Assembly (NCBI GenBank): GCA_026129905.1
Contig: JAHCHE010000034.1
Span: 19,855 to 83,854, forward strand
DNA length: 64,000 nt
DNA from: Bryobacteraceae bacterium
Lineage (GTDB): Bacteria; Acidobacteriota; Terriglobia; Bryobacterales; Bryobacteraceae
Direction of reading: 5' to 3'
In this document: positions 27,467 through 36,030 of the stretch, in pieces
Position numbering within the stretch: the first letter of the stretch is position 1
Layout: each line of letters opens with the position of its first letter
Program-made: the position numbers and the translations under genes
The notes under the pieces: model-generated
What the model was told of the DNA's origin: nothing
Database searches by the model: none
What the model saw: only the letters and a program-made list of their open reading frames with translations

Positions 27467-28942
27467 ATGACAAAAGTGTGTGTTTTCGCGGCAGCCGCGT
27501 TGGCGGGCGCGCTGTGGCCCATCTCCATTTCAGGCTGCGATACGTGGGTCGCGCTGCCGGACGCCACGGCGGATGGATCGGTGATCCTGGCGAAGAACAG
27601 CGACCGGCCGCCGATGGAGGCGCAGCCGCTGGTGCAGATGCCGGCCAGGCGACACAAGCCCGGTGAAACGGTGAAGTGCACCTATATTGAGGTCCCGCAG
27701 GCGGCGGAGACGTACGAGCACCTCGGGTCGAAGATCTGGTGGGCGTTCGGCTACGAGCACGGCATGAACGAGCACGGCGTGGCCATCGGGAACGAGGCCG
27801 TGTGGTCGAAGGAGCCGTACCAGTGGGGCGACGGGCTGCTGGGGATGGACCTGGTCCGGCTTGGGCTGGAGCGCGGCAAGACGGCCCACGAGGCGCTGCG
27901 GGTGATCACGGCGCTGCTGGAGAAATACGGCCAGAGCGGCGATGCCGAGCATGAAGGGGAGTGGGGCAAGGCGAATTACCACAACAGCTTTCTGATCGCG
28001 GATCCGAAGGAGGCGTGGGTGCTGGAAACCGCCGGCCGGTACTGGGTGGCCAAGAGGGTCAAGCATGGCGTGTACTCGATATCGAATATTTACTCGATCG
28101 AGCGGGAGTGGGACGAGGCGCATCCGAAGCTGGTGGAGCACGCGATCGAGATGGGCTGGACGAAGTCGGCCGAGCAGTTCAATTTCGCGCGCGATTACGG
28201 CGATTACTGGACGAAAGGCTCGAAGGACCCCGGCAGCATGCAGATCCGCCGGAACATGACGCTGAGCTGCCTGCGGAAGGATTTCTCGCGTATCACGCCC
28301 GAAAGCATGATGGCAATCAACCGCAGCCACCTGGAAGGGACGATCGCCGAGCCGCGGTGGGGAGCGTCGGAGCCGTTCTGGGCGACGCCGTGCATGCACG
28401 ACACGGCGCGGTCCGGCTACCACAGCGCCGCGTCGGTGGTGGCGCACCTGCGGGCGGACAAGCCTCCGCTGCTGCGGCAGGTCTACTGGGCGGGCTTTTC
28501 GAATCCCTGCTCGAATCTCTTCAAGCCGTTCTACCTGCACGGGGTGAAGGCGCCGGTCACCTACGCGAGCGGAACCAGTACCTATTCCGAGGACTCGCCG
28601 TGGTGGTTGGCCAACCGGGTGAAGCTGCTCACGGACCTGAATCACCGGTCGCTCGGGCCGGCGGTGCGGGCGGTGTTCGACGGGACCGAGCGCTGGCAAC
28701 GAGAGCGGCAGCAAACGGTGGAAGCCGAGGCCCTGCGCCTGCTCGAGGCGGGTAATAAGGATGAGGCGGCGCGGCGATTGCAGCAGTTCGTCGACGAAAA
28801 TGTCCGGCGCGCGGACCGCGAATACCGGATGCTAAACGAGACGCTGCCCCGGATGCTGGCGACGGTGGGCATTGAATACCTGTACCGGGATTATGTGCGG
28901 GACTGGACTTCAAAAGCGAAAGTGCCGCTTCCGTTGGAGTGA
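27467..28942 (+). CDS. C69-family dipeptidase (secernin-like)
   Basis: Ntn-hydrolase peptidase of 491 residues. The hydrophobic leader TKVCVFAAAALAGALWPISIS is followed directly by GCDTWVALPDATADGSVILA, so Cys 24 or so becomes the N-terminal nucleophile after processing, as in peptidase family C69. KNSDRPP and YEHGMNEHGVAIGNEAVWSK are conserved family segments, and so is the central SFLIADPKEAWVLETAGRYW. In homologues this class releases dipeptides or acts as secernin; the substrate here is unknown. The start ATG at 27467 has GAAGGTG in front; an in-frame GTG at 27455 adds four residues. The stop is 32 bp before the racemase-like gene. Confidence 0.9.
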   Translation: MTKVCVFAAAALAGALWPISISGCDTWVALPDATADGSVILAKNSDRPPMEAQPLVQMPARRHKPGETVKCTYIEVPQAAETYEHLGSKIWWAFGYEHGMNEHGVAIGNEAVWSKEPYQWGDGLLGMDLVRLGLERGKTAHEALRVITALLEKYGQSGDAEHEGEWGKANYHNSFLIADPKEAWVLETAGRYWVAKRVKHGVYSISNIYSIEREWDEAHPKLVEHAIEMGWTKSAEQFNFARDYGDYWTKGSKDPGSMQIRRNMTLSCLRKDFSRITPESMMAINRSHLEGTIAEPRWGASEPFWATPCMHDTARSGYHSAASVVAHLRADKPPLLRQVYWAGFSNPCSNLFKPFYLHGVKAPVTYASGTSTYSEDSPWWLANRVKLLTDLNHRSLGPAVRAVFDGTERWQRERQQTVEAEALRLLEAGNKDEAARRLQQFVDENVRRADREYRMLNETLPRMLATVGIEYLYRDYVRDWTSKAKVPLPLE

Positions 28943-28974
28943 CAGCGCGCGGAATTCGTGAGAGACTTGAGTCC

Positions 28975-30120
28975 ATGACAAAGCCGAGCCGCCGCGGTCT
29001 GTTGCGATGCGTAGCTTCCGCGGGGGCCGGAACCGCCGTCGCGGCGACGCTCCGGAGCGCCTTGGCGGCGATGCCGGCCTCGGCGGCGACGATGCGCATC
29101 AGCCGGTTCGAGGTTTTCCCGACGAAAATACCGATGTACGAGCCGGTGCGCGAGGCCTGGGAGGAGAGCTATCGGCGGCAGGACCGCTTCCAGACGCATT
29201 ACGCGCCGACCATGGTGAGGCTGCACACCGATGAAGGTCTCACCGGCATCGGAAGCGCGGGTATGCCGAAAGGCGAGCGGCTGGACGCGATCCTCAAGCG
29301 CGTGACGGGGCGTTCACCATGGGAGTTTGTTCTCGACGACAGCCTCGGCGGCGTGCTGGTGGCGGTCTACGACCTGTTGGGAAAAGCGGCGGGGTTGCCG
29401 GTCTGCCGCCTGTTTTCCAGCAACCCGAAGCCGCGGGTTGTACAGACCTGGTGGAGTCACTGCTGGCCCCCAGAACTGATGGCCGCCGAGGCCAAGCGCG
29501 GCGAACGCCTCGGCTACAAGGTCCACAAGGTGAAGGCGCGCCCGTGGCAGGACCCGATCGAGCAGGCCGAGGCGATCTGCGACGCGGTTTCGAAAGATTT
29601 TCGCGTCTGGGTGGACGCCAACGCGTGGTGGGGCTCGATCGGGCGGACGCAGTTTTTTGCGGAGAAGCTGACGAATTACCGCAACTATTTCGCGATTGAG
29701 TCGCCGATTCGTCGGGATATCGAAGGATATCGACAGCTTAAAGGCACGGTGGCGTTCCAGTTGGCGGAGCACATGCCGGCCGATCCGATGCCGTTTATCC
29801 GGGAAGGGCTGGTGGATGCCTTCGTCATCGGCGGTCCGATCGGCCGCGGGCTGATGCAGCGCGCGCTGATGGCCGAGGTGACGGGCGTGCCGCTATGGGT
29901 GGAGCACAGCATCGACGACGGGGCGAACCAGGTTTTTCAGGCGCACCAGGCCGCGGCGTTGCCCGGCATCGAGTATACGATCAGCATCACCCACGTTCTG
30001 GAGAACGACCTGGTGAAGGAGCCGTTCACGATGAGGGACGGCTACTGGGACACGCCGAACAAACCGGGGCTTGGCGTCACGCTCGACGACGAGGCCGTCG
30101 ATCGCTACCGGTCCGCGTGA
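28975..30120 (+). CDS. mandelate racemase/enolase-superfamily protein, Tat-exported (MR1)
   Basis: A 381-residue protein with a twin-arginine leader (PSRRGLLRC followed by a hydrophobic Ala-rich segment). The enolase-superfamily capping domain comes first, then the barrel. In the barrel are a catalytic KVHKVKARP (K-x-K), metal ligands in VWVDANAWWG, AIESPIRRD and LAEHMPAD, and a possible His base at VEHSIDDG. It probably dehydrates or epimerises a sugar acid outside the cytoplasm. The ATG at 28975 is chosen because the Tat motif follows; a GTG at 28939 overlapping the C69 stop would add 12 residues. Its last 29 codons, stop included, are duplicated at 34696-34782. Confidence 0.88.
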   Translation: MTKPSRRGLLRCVASAGAGTAVAATLRSALAAMPASAATMRISRFEVFPTKIPMYEPVREAWEESYRRQDRFQTHYAPTMVRLHTDEGLTGIGSAGMPKGERLDAILKRVTGRSPWEFVLDDSLGGVLVAVYDLLGKAAGLPVCRLFSSNPKPRVVQTWWSHCWPPELMAAEAKRGERLGYKVHKVKARPWQDPIEQAEAICDAVSKDFRVWVDANAWWGSIGRTQFFAEKLTNYRNYFAIESPIRRDIEGYRQLKGTVAFQLAEHMPADPMPFIREGLVDAFVIGGPIGRGLMQRALMAEVTGVPLWVEHSIDDGANQVFQAHQAAALPGIEYTISITHVLENDLVKEPFTMRDGYWDTPNKPGLGVTLDDEAVDRYRSA

Positions 30121-30270
30121 AACGCGCGCGGGCGCCGCGTTTCAGCTCTGGAAGCGGTACTTGCGGACCGCGTCTTCGTCAAGTTCCACGCCGAGGCCGG
30201 GACGATCCGGCGCGAGCGCGTAGCTGTTCCGGATCTCGATCGGTTCGACAATCAGATCGTCTTCGCGCAG
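30034..30270. repeat. 237-bp duplication, copy A (3' ends of MR1 and of the convergent MR2 type)
   Basis: Contains the last codons of MR1 and, convergent to it, the last 43 codons including stop of an MR2-type gene. It matches 34696-34932 over exactly 237 bp with no gaps; I count about 24 mismatches, many at third codon positions. The match ends abruptly on both sides of the island, at 30270 here and at 34696 there. Confidence 0.9.
30142..30270 (-). pseudogene. C-terminal remnant of a second MR2-type racemase-like gene
   Basis: The minus strand from 30270 to 30142 encodes the end of an enolase-superfamily protein (LREDDLIVEPIEIRNSY, then DRPGLGVELDEDAVRKYRFQ). It is nearly the same as the C-terminus of the full gene at 34804-35967. 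Upstream of position 30270 the similarity stops exactly where the 30-bp island repeat begins. Confidence 0.88.
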
Positions 30271-30300
30271 GGTTTTCTGTTCCGTTGCTCCCCAATACCC
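30271..30300. repeat. 30-bp direct repeat, left end of the 4.4-kb island
   Basis: The 30 bases starting GGTTTTCTGTTCCGTTGCTC are identical, base for base, to 34666-34695, in the same orientation. They sit exactly at the junctions with the duplicated 237-bp segments. Confidence 0.9.
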
Positions 30301-30371
30301 TATACTGACCAGATACGCGAAGCAAACGCACGAGGCATCGGCTGCTTCAGAGCGTAGGGGGTGTAACCGCT

Positions 30372-31784
30372 GTGTCCCGAATTGTCGTGTCTTGTCTAGC
30401 AACAATTGCGTGCTCCGCTTTTGCCGCGGAGTCTCAGAACTGGTCGCGGTTTCGAGGCCCAATGGGATCGGGTGTAGCCTCGGCGACCGGGCTCCCGGAG
30501 CAATTAAGCATAGAACGCACACTGCTCTGGAAAATCGCGGTGCCCCCCGGCAAATCGTCACCTGTCATTTCGGGCGACCGGCTGTTCCTAACCGGTTGGC
30601 GCGGCGACCTGCGACTCGTCCTCTGCGTTGACCGGAGGACGGGCAAGCTTGTATGGGAACGTGCGGTCAACCGAAGACATTCGCAAACAATGAACAAGCT
30701 GAACGACCCGGCAGCGCCCAGCCCGGCAGTGGATGGAACGAACGTATACGCATTCTTCCCCGAGTCTGGGATCGTGTCCTATGACCGAACGGGTAAGGAG
30801 CGGTGGCATGTGTCTCTGGGTCCGTTCAGCAGTGTGCATGGAATCGGAGCTTCGCCTATCGTGGCGAGCGGGGTTGTGGTTCTTGCGATCGAGCAGCAGT
30901 CCGGTGGATCTTTCCTGACGGGCTGGGATGCGACGCGGGGTTCGGTTCGGTGGAAGACGGCACTCGCCGACGTTGGACAGCAGGGATACGGCACACCCTT
31001 TGTGCATGCTCCCGGTAACGGAGCACCGCAGATCGTTTATTCCAGACCGGGAGAGATCGGCGGCTGGTCACTTGCCACTGGAGAAGCGCTGTGGTGGATT
31101 CGAGGCACGGGCACTCAGACCTATTCAACACCAGCCGTCGCTGATGGTGTAGTGTATGCCGCAGCGGATGGAGACACCGTGGAAGGCGCGATGAAGGCTT
31201 GGGAGCAATTTCTGCAAAAGTGGAATCGCACTCCTGAGCGCAGTCTACGCGTGAAGGAAGACTGGCATGACGATACGCTTGCACGCGCTGACCGGACCTT
31301 CGGCAACAACGATGGAATGCTGGACGAAAATGAGTGGCGCATTCTGGTGCGGAACAACCGGCCGAGATCTCTGACGGCTGTCCGGCTCGGAGGCAAGGGC
31401 GAAGTGACCGACAGTCACGTATTGTGGCAAACGACACGAGCGATTCCGGCTGTCTCGAGCCCGGTCGCTTTTCAGAATCTGCTCTTCTACATCCGGGATG
31501 GGGGAATCTTCACTTCGCTGGATGCATCCACCGGAAAAGTGCTGAAAGAAGCCCGACTGGAAGGAGCGATCGAGAAATTTTTTGCTTCCCTAGTTGCCGG
31601 TGACCACAAAATCTATGTCGCGAGTGAGCAGGGCAAGGTGATTGTCATCCGAGCGGCGGCCGATTGGGAGGTGCTCTCTGTGCAAGATCTCGGAGAGGAG
31701 ATTTATGCCACGCCGGCTGTTAGCGATGACGGCCGCATCTATATAAGGACTTCAAAGGCGATGTACTGCTTCGAGCGGCGCTGA
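30372..31784 (+). CDS. exported PQQ-binding-like beta-propeller protein
   Basis: A 470-residue protein with a GTG start and a signal peptide (VVSCLATIACSAFAAE). A propeller built of repeats follows. WSRFRGPMGSG opens it, as in many planctomycete and acidobacterial PQQ-like proteins. Blades show the pattern GDRLFLTG / DRRTGKLVWE, DGTNVYAFF / DRTGKERW, WSLATGEALWWI, and SLDASTGKVLKE. An acidic GNNDGMLDENE stretch at about residue 315 resembles an EF-hand loop. The cofactor-binding role is inferred only from the fold. Codon choice and GC content look lower than in the flanking genes, consistent with arrival as cargo of the island. Confidence 0.85.
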   Translation: MSRIVVSCLATIACSAFAAESQNWSRFRGPMGSGVASATGLPEQLSIERTLLWKIAVPPGKSSPVISGDRLFLTGWRGDLRLVLCVDRRTGKLVWERAVNRRHSQTMNKLNDPAAPSPAVDGTNVYAFFPESGIVSYDRTGKERWHVSLGPFSSVHGIGASPIVASGVVVLAIEQQSGGSFLTGWDATRGSVRWKTALADVGQQGYGTPFVHAPGNGAPQIVYSRPGEIGGWSLATGEALWWIRGTGTQTYSTPAVADGVVYAAADGDTVEGAMKAWEQFLQKWNRTPERSLRVKEDWHDDTLARADRTFGNNDGMLDENEWRILVRNNRPRSLTAVRLGGKGEVTDSHVLWQTTRAIPAVSSPVAFQNLLFYIRDGGIFTSLDASTGKVLKEARLEGAIEKFFASLVAGDHKIYVASEQGKVIVIRAAADWEVLSVQDLGEEIYATPAVSDDGRIYIRTSKAMYCFERR

Positions 31785-31960
31785 TCAGCGTGCTGCTCAA
31801 TGAAAGTCGGCGTAGCAGTTTTATACCGTTGGACTGTTCAAATAGAGCCGCAGCTTTCAAGAGCCGGACGCGACCACTGAAATTTGGCATACGGTGACTT
31901 GTGAAACTGCGCGCGGTCGGTGACCTCCGAGCCCTTAACGTATACTTTTTTCGTATCTAT

Positions 31961-32845
31961 TTACCGCGTGAAATGGCCGTGTAGCCGTTGCCTGGCATCG
32001 CGGACCAGAGGATAGACATAGATGTCTTTGACGGCCTGACCGTGAGCTTGATGCTCTCGGTCCATCCGGCCGCGCCCAGCCGTCTGTCCGACATGAATCC
32101 AGTTGGCTGCGCGGTAACAGGTTCCACGAAAGCGGGTCGGGTCCACTAATGTCTCCAACAAGACCGGCCGCTGCCCATATCGGGTTTCCCAGTCGCGGGG
32201 CATTTGCCGGGCACTCAGGGCGAGGATCTTGCTCGCCAGTCCTTTGACGTGCACCGACGGCAGGATGAGAAACCGGCCGTTATTGACGATCCCTTGCAGG
32301 TTACGTTGCCGTTGCTGGTCGCTCCAGCCGATCCAGGCGTCGCGGGCCTGCATCTTCCAGGCGGGCGAGGTCCACAGCAGACAAGCCAAGTCTCGATGGT
32401 GACTCCGCACCCAGTAACGCAGGCTGGCGCCGAACGGCACGCGGCATCCCAGATAGTGGTACCGTTCCACATGTTGGCGCCAGCGCCGGCTCTCAGCTTG
32501 GCCATCCACCAGAACCAACTCCAGCGGCTCACACTCGCTCACCGCGCCTTCGATCAGGGTGGGTTCGGAACAGGGTCTGGAGACATCAGGCCGCCGCGGA
32601 CCTCTGCCTCCTCGCTGCCGCAGTGGCGGAAGCGTCAGCAGTCCCTCGGCGGCCAGGCGCTCCAGCAGTTGCCGGCACTCGTGGTTCTTCAACCCTCCAC
32701 TGGGCCGTTTCCAGTCCAGCAACTCGCAGAGAGTACGCGCGATTTCGGTGACGCCGAGGGCGGAAAACTCCCGCGCGGTCTGGCGCATCAACTCCAGTTC
32801 GGAGGCGCCGAACGTGCGTCCGCAAAAGGTCAGAGATTCGGGCAT
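31961..32845 (-). CDS. DUF4338 (DruA-like) protein of the IS66 unit
   Basis: A 294-residue DUF4338 protein. Seen are an N-terminal helical domain (LMRQTAREFSALGVTEIART, CELLDWKRPSGGLKNHECRQ). The family core follows, with RRWRQHVERYHYLGCRVPFG, LRYWVRSHHRDLACLLWTS, WIGWSDQQRQRNLQGIVNNG, FLILPSVHVKGLASKIL, and FRGTCYRAANWIHVGQTAGR. The same family includes DruA of the Druantia anti-phage system, but the other Druantia genes are missing here. It lies 20 bp downstream of the transposase on the same strand, so it is best read as an accessory gene of the element. The ATG at 32845 begins the conserved part. No catalytic function is established. Confidence 0.83.
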   Translation of the reverse strand: MPESLTFCGRTFGASELELMRQTAREFSALGVTEIARTLCELLDWKRPSGGLKNHECRQLLERLAAEGLLTLPPLRQRGGRGPRRPDVSRPCSEPTLIEGAVSECEPLELVLVDGQAESRRWRQHVERYHYLGCRVPFGASLRYWVRSHHRDLACLLWTSPAWKMQARDAWIGWSDQQRQRNLQGIVNNGRFLILPSVHVKGLASKILALSARQMPRDWETRYGQRPVLLETLVDPTRFRGTCYRAANWIHVGQTAGRGRMDREHQAHGQAVKDIYVYPLVRDARQRLHGHFTR

Positions 32846-32865
32846 GTCATGGCGGGGGGCGCGGG

Positions 32866-34307
32866 TCAGCCCGCGCCGGGCACAATGTCCAGGATCACGG
32901 TACGCGGCGCACGCAACAGCCTCACGCAGCGCGGGAAAGCGTCCTTGCCCTGCTGCCAGCAGGTGCGCAACACGCTCACCAGGATTTGTTGCGTGCGCGC
33001 GCCTTCCCAGGTCCGATTCCCGCCCCACACCTTCCGCGCAATCACCATCCACCGGATGGCCCGCTCCGCCTCATGGTTGGTCGCATCCAAACCCGGACAG
33101 TGGAGAAAGGTGAACAGATAGGGCTGTTCGTGTTCCAGATGGTGTGCCAGGCGGCGATTCGCCGGATGCCGGTAGGATTTCTCCAACAGCCGGTCCAGTT
33201 GCGCCTCCAGCCGTCCGGTGGCGCTGTGCAGGCCATGCTCGGAGATCTCGCCTTCCCCGTAGCGGTCCCGCAACTGCAAACTGGCCTGCAGCAGATCTTT
33301 CACCGCCAACGGAAAAGCGGCCGCCGCCGGCGAGGCGATGCGTGCCATCTCTTTGCACCGGGTCAGCAGATGACGCAGACAGCTCTGATGGAATGCCTTC
33401 CGGAAACGATAGTAGGGCGCCCATCCGTCATGCACCAGAAACCCCGCGTACGCTGCCCCCAGAATCACCACCGATTGGTCGTACCCGCGCCCGGGCAGAA
33501 TGGCATACACGGTGGCCCGCTCGCTTACGGCCACATGCATCCATTGCAGGTGTCCCCCTACCTTCCAGCCGGTTTCGTCGGGCACGTTCACCACCGCTTG
33601 CCGCGTGGCTTGAACCAGCCCGTCGTAGGTCGGCGTCGCTCGCCGCGCCATTCGGGCCAGCGCCCGATACAGTCCGCCACAACTGACTTCCAGCCCGAAG
33701 CCAGCGGCGAGTACTTGCCGCGTATGCCCCAACGAGAGCCCCATCTGTTTGTTGAGAATCGCCGCCAGCGCCAACGCCTCGGGCCCCAGTTGGACCGCGC
33801 CCACGCCCACGGCAGCGGAGGTCTGCAACCGATGTCGCCCTTGCACCCGGCGGCCACAACCGCGGCAGCAGCCCACCGCGATGTCAAAGCGGCGCACCAC
33901 GGTCCGCCGTACAATCTCTTCCTGATATTGCGGTTCGCTGCGCTGAAACTCGACCCCACCTCCGCAACGGGGACAGTGTTGCGGCAGCCCAACGCGGATC
34001 GTCTCATCGACCCGCGACGGTGTCGGGCGCGGCAGGCGTGCTTGCCGTAGTCCTGGCCTGGTTTGCGGCCGGGACGCTTCGGACTGTCCTTGGGTTTGCC
34101 CCGGGAATGCGGTGCGGCTTGGCGCTTGCCGGCCCGCAGGGCAGCTTCCAACTCTTTGCGAAGCCGCTCATTTTCCTGCTGGAGACGTTCAATCTCCCGC
34201 TGCTGTCGTTCAATCTGTTGTCGGGCCCGGTCCAACTCTTGGGCGCGAACGAACTCAATCGGATCGGGCTGCCTTCTGCGCTCCCGCTGGTCTCCAGAGG
34301 CTCTCAT
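32866..34307 (-). pseudogene. IS66-family transposase, one frameshift
   Basis: The first part (ATG at 34307) has a leucine-zipper-like coiled coil (ARQQIERQQREIERLQQENE), then a basic GRKPGQDYGKHACRA segment. At about 34025 the frame changes: the next frame carries PSRVDETIRVGLPQHCPRCGG (zinc-binding CPRC) and RCGCRR-type CRGCGRRVQGRH. The DDE core follows with DETGWKVGG, VHDGWAPYY and NHEAERAIRW, and the stop is at 32866. A single missing base in a run of C (CCCC to CCC) would restore one frame of about 480 residues, normal for IS66 TnpC. All three catalytic acidic residues are still present. Confidence 0.85.
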
Positions 34308-34665
34308 CCACTCTACGGTAACGTCCAGCCCTATTTTGCGATGGCCCTTTCTATTGGGTTCCAACGCGGTAAACAAATACCTTTTTTCCTTTTGGTGCCG
34401 GGTGGCCTTGCCGATGGTTGCTGGAGTGCTCAGGTCAATTACGGTGGCCCACAGGACGCAGGATTTGACTTCGAACTCGCAGCGGTGGTCGTTACGCAGG
34501 CGGTACACGAAAGCTGGCTGGGGTGGGTCCAAAGCGTCAAGAACACCGGGTTGTTCCCGCCGGTACAGCTGCCCACCTCCCCCCATGTCCTCGGCGAGAG
34601 CTTCCAATTGGTTCACAGGGCGGCTCTATAGCGGAACCACACCAATCGAGGCACGACCTTATACC

Positions 34666-34695
34666 GGTTTTCTGTTCCGTTGCTCCCCAATACCC
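34666..34695. repeat. 30-bp direct repeat, right end of the 4.4-kb island
   Basis: Identical to 30271-30300. The next base (34696) starts the second 237-bp copy within the reading frame of the MR1 C-terminus. Confidence 0.9.
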
Positions 34696-34782
34696 AGGGA
34701 CGGCTACTGGGAAGCGCCAAACAAACCGGGGCTGGGCGTCACGCTCGACGATGAGGCCGTTGAGCGCTATCGGTCTGCGTAG
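34696..34782 (+). pseudogene. C-terminal remnant of an MR1-type racemase-like gene
   Basis: 29 codons (RDGYWEAPNKPGLGVTLDDE, then the last eight residues and a TAG), nearly the same as the end of MR1 at 30034-30120 (where the stop is TGA). The rest of the gene is absent: the 30-bp repeat directly precedes it. Confidence 0.87.
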
Positions 34783-34932
34783 AACGCCAGCGGGCGCCGC
34801 GTTCTAACTCTGGAAACGGTACTTGCGGACCGCGTCTTCGTCCAGTTCCACGCCCAGGCCGGGCCGGTCCGGCGCGTGCGCGTAGCTGTTCCGGATCTCG
34901 ATCGGTTCCACTATCAGATCGTCTTCGCGCAG
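34696..34932. repeat. 237-bp duplication, copy B
   Basis: Same length and order as copy A at 30034-30270: end of an MR1-type gene on the plus strand, short spacer, end of an MR2-type gene on the minus strand. Here the MR2 part continues into the full gene while the MR1 part is cut at 34696. Confidence 0.9.
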
Positions 34933-35967
34933 GAAGCTGAGGATATCGCTGGGCAGCGTGCAGTTGGGCGACGCGGCGCAGGAGTGGAGATAGGACGCGT
35001 CCACGATGCCGCAGTCGTTGCCGGAACCGTGCCAAACCGGCATGCCCGCCGCGCCCGCCATGTACGAGTTCGCCACGAAACTCGCCATCCCAGGATTGCC
35101 GCCGGTGTTGAGGACGGAACAGGCGTCCTCGCGAATGGCGCGGATCATTGCCTTCGGGTCGCCCAGGTGGAGCGCGACGTGTCCGGAAACCTCCTTCCGG
35201 AGGCGGCGATAACCTTCGTAGTCGCTCTTGTCGAACGGGTCTTCGTAAACCAGAACGTTGCCGACCTTGTCGAGCGCCTTGGCGACGGGCAGAAAATCGG
35301 CGTAGCTTTTGTAGCGGGTGTTGGGGTCGACGATCACTTTCAGGCCGGGCGCCGTTTTGGCAATGATCTCCACCGCCTCGACGATGGGGTCGCCCTGCTT
35401 GTTCTTAGTCTTGATGGAGGTGAAGCCGCCAGCCACCGCCCGTTCGGCCACTTTCTTCATTCCGGCGGGCGTGCGGCGGCCGGTCCAGTACCCTACGAGC
35501 ACCTTGGGCTGCGCTAGGCCGCCAAGCAGCTTGTACACGGGCCAGCCGAGCGCCTTGCCGACGATGTCGTACAACGCCATTTCGAAAGCCGTATAGCCAG
35601 CGCGGGCAGGCAGATTGAGGTCCGTAAGGCTGAAATCGAGGACGTTCTTCCCCCGCAGGTGTTCGGCGTTTCGTTGCACGGCGGCGAAGTCCTCGCCCCG
35701 GCCGGTCTCGCCGATGCCGGCGATGCCGGAGTCGGTGTGGACCTTAAGGATGGTTTTCGGGACAAGATCGAAACGGCTGGATTCGGCGGTCTCGGGGTCG
35801 GTGGTGGAGTCCTCCTTCATCGGGACTACTACCTGGGAGAGGTCGACGCGGGTAATTAACAGCCGCTCTTTCTTTCCGGCGGCGCAACCGGGAATCGTCG
35901 CGAGACCCGCGATCCCGCCGGAGGCGGCCGCGAGCAGGCCGCGACGGGTTGGTTTGATGAGTGCCAT
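34804..35967 (-). CDS. mandelate racemase/enolase-superfamily protein, Tat-exported (MR2)
   Basis: A 387-residue protein with a twin-arginine leader (KPTRRGLLAAASGGIAGLA) that runs into a lipobox-like PGC. The capping domain has TILKVHTDSGIAGIGETGRG. The barrel carries SIKTKNKQGD (K-x-K), metal ligands VIVDPNTRY, LVYEDPFDK and ALHLGDPK, and a His at PVWHGSGNDCG. This suggests a sugar-acid dehydratase or epimerase that works outside the cytoplasm. It is only distantly similar to MR1. In the ancestral order MR1 and MR2 would have been convergent neighbours; the island now separates them. It is not in an operon with the 36031 gene, from which it is 63 bp away. Confidence 0.88.
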   Translation of the reverse strand: MALIKPTRRGLLAAASGGIAGLATIPGCAAGKKERLLITRVDLSQVVVPMKEDSTTDPETAESSRFDLVPKTILKVHTDSGIAGIGETGRGEDFAAVQRNAEHLRGKNVLDFSLTDLNLPARAGYTAFEMALYDIVGKALGWPVYKLLGGLAQPKVLVGYWTGRRTPAGMKKVAERAVAGGFTSIKTKNKQGDPIVEAVEIIAKTAPGLKVIVDPNTRYKSYADFLPVAKALDKVGNVLVYEDPFDKSDYEGYRRLRKEVSGHVALHLGDPKAMIRAIREDACSVLNTGGNPGMASFVANSYMAGAAGMPVWHGSGNDCGIVDASYLHSCAASPNCTLPSDILSFLREDDLIVEPIEIRNSYAHAPDRPGLGVELDEDAVRKYRFQS

Positions 35968-36030
35968 AGCGCTTACCTTTCTGCAACAAGAATACGCCCA
36001 AGCAGGGGGAAGCGGAAGCGCCTCCGGGCG

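Larger units (their letters stand above)
31842..34629. mobile_element. IS66-type insertion element, tentative limits
   Basis: Unit made of the transposase remnant and the DUF4338 gene. The only paired ends I find are a 10-bp inverted repeat, ATAGAGCCGC at 31842-31851 and GCGGCTCTAT at 34620-34629, with looser similarity (TTGG...TTC) just outside each. These are not proven termini; a typical IS66 end starting GTAAG was not seen. Confidence 0.4.
30271..34695. mobile_element. inserted 4.4-kb island (PQQ gene, IS66 transposase, DUF4338)
   Basis: A 4425-bp segment bounded by perfect 30-bp direct repeats and placed between two copies of a 237-bp segment made of convergent gene ends. It carries a PQQ beta-propeller gene on the plus strand and an IS66-type transposase remnant with a DUF4338 gene on the minus strand. 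I infer an insertion, probably by single-crossover integration of a molecule that carried the gene ends. The IS66 unit may be a later addition inside it. Confidence 0.72.

Noticed and set aside
30142..30561. A 139-codon minus-strand frame read as a full small gene
   Set aside because: Only the last 43 codons match the racemase-like family; the rest is antisense to the PQQ gene across the island junction.
31961..32845. Druantia anti-phage system
   Set aside because: Only the DUF4338 gene is present; no other Druantia gene lies near, and the neighbour is a transposase.
33900..34100. Programmed frameshift in the IS66 transposase
   Set aside because: IS66 TnpC is normally a single frame and no slippery heptamer with a following structure is apparent; a one-base loss explains it.
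34063..34782. A 239-codon plus-strand frame ending at 34782
   Set aside because: Its front is antisense to the IS66 transposase; only the last codons after 34695 are real MR1-type sequence.
30034..34932. Simple transposon target-site duplication
   Set aside because: 237-bp copies with about 10% difference are too long and too diverged for a duplication made at insertion; only the 30-bp repeat is perfect.
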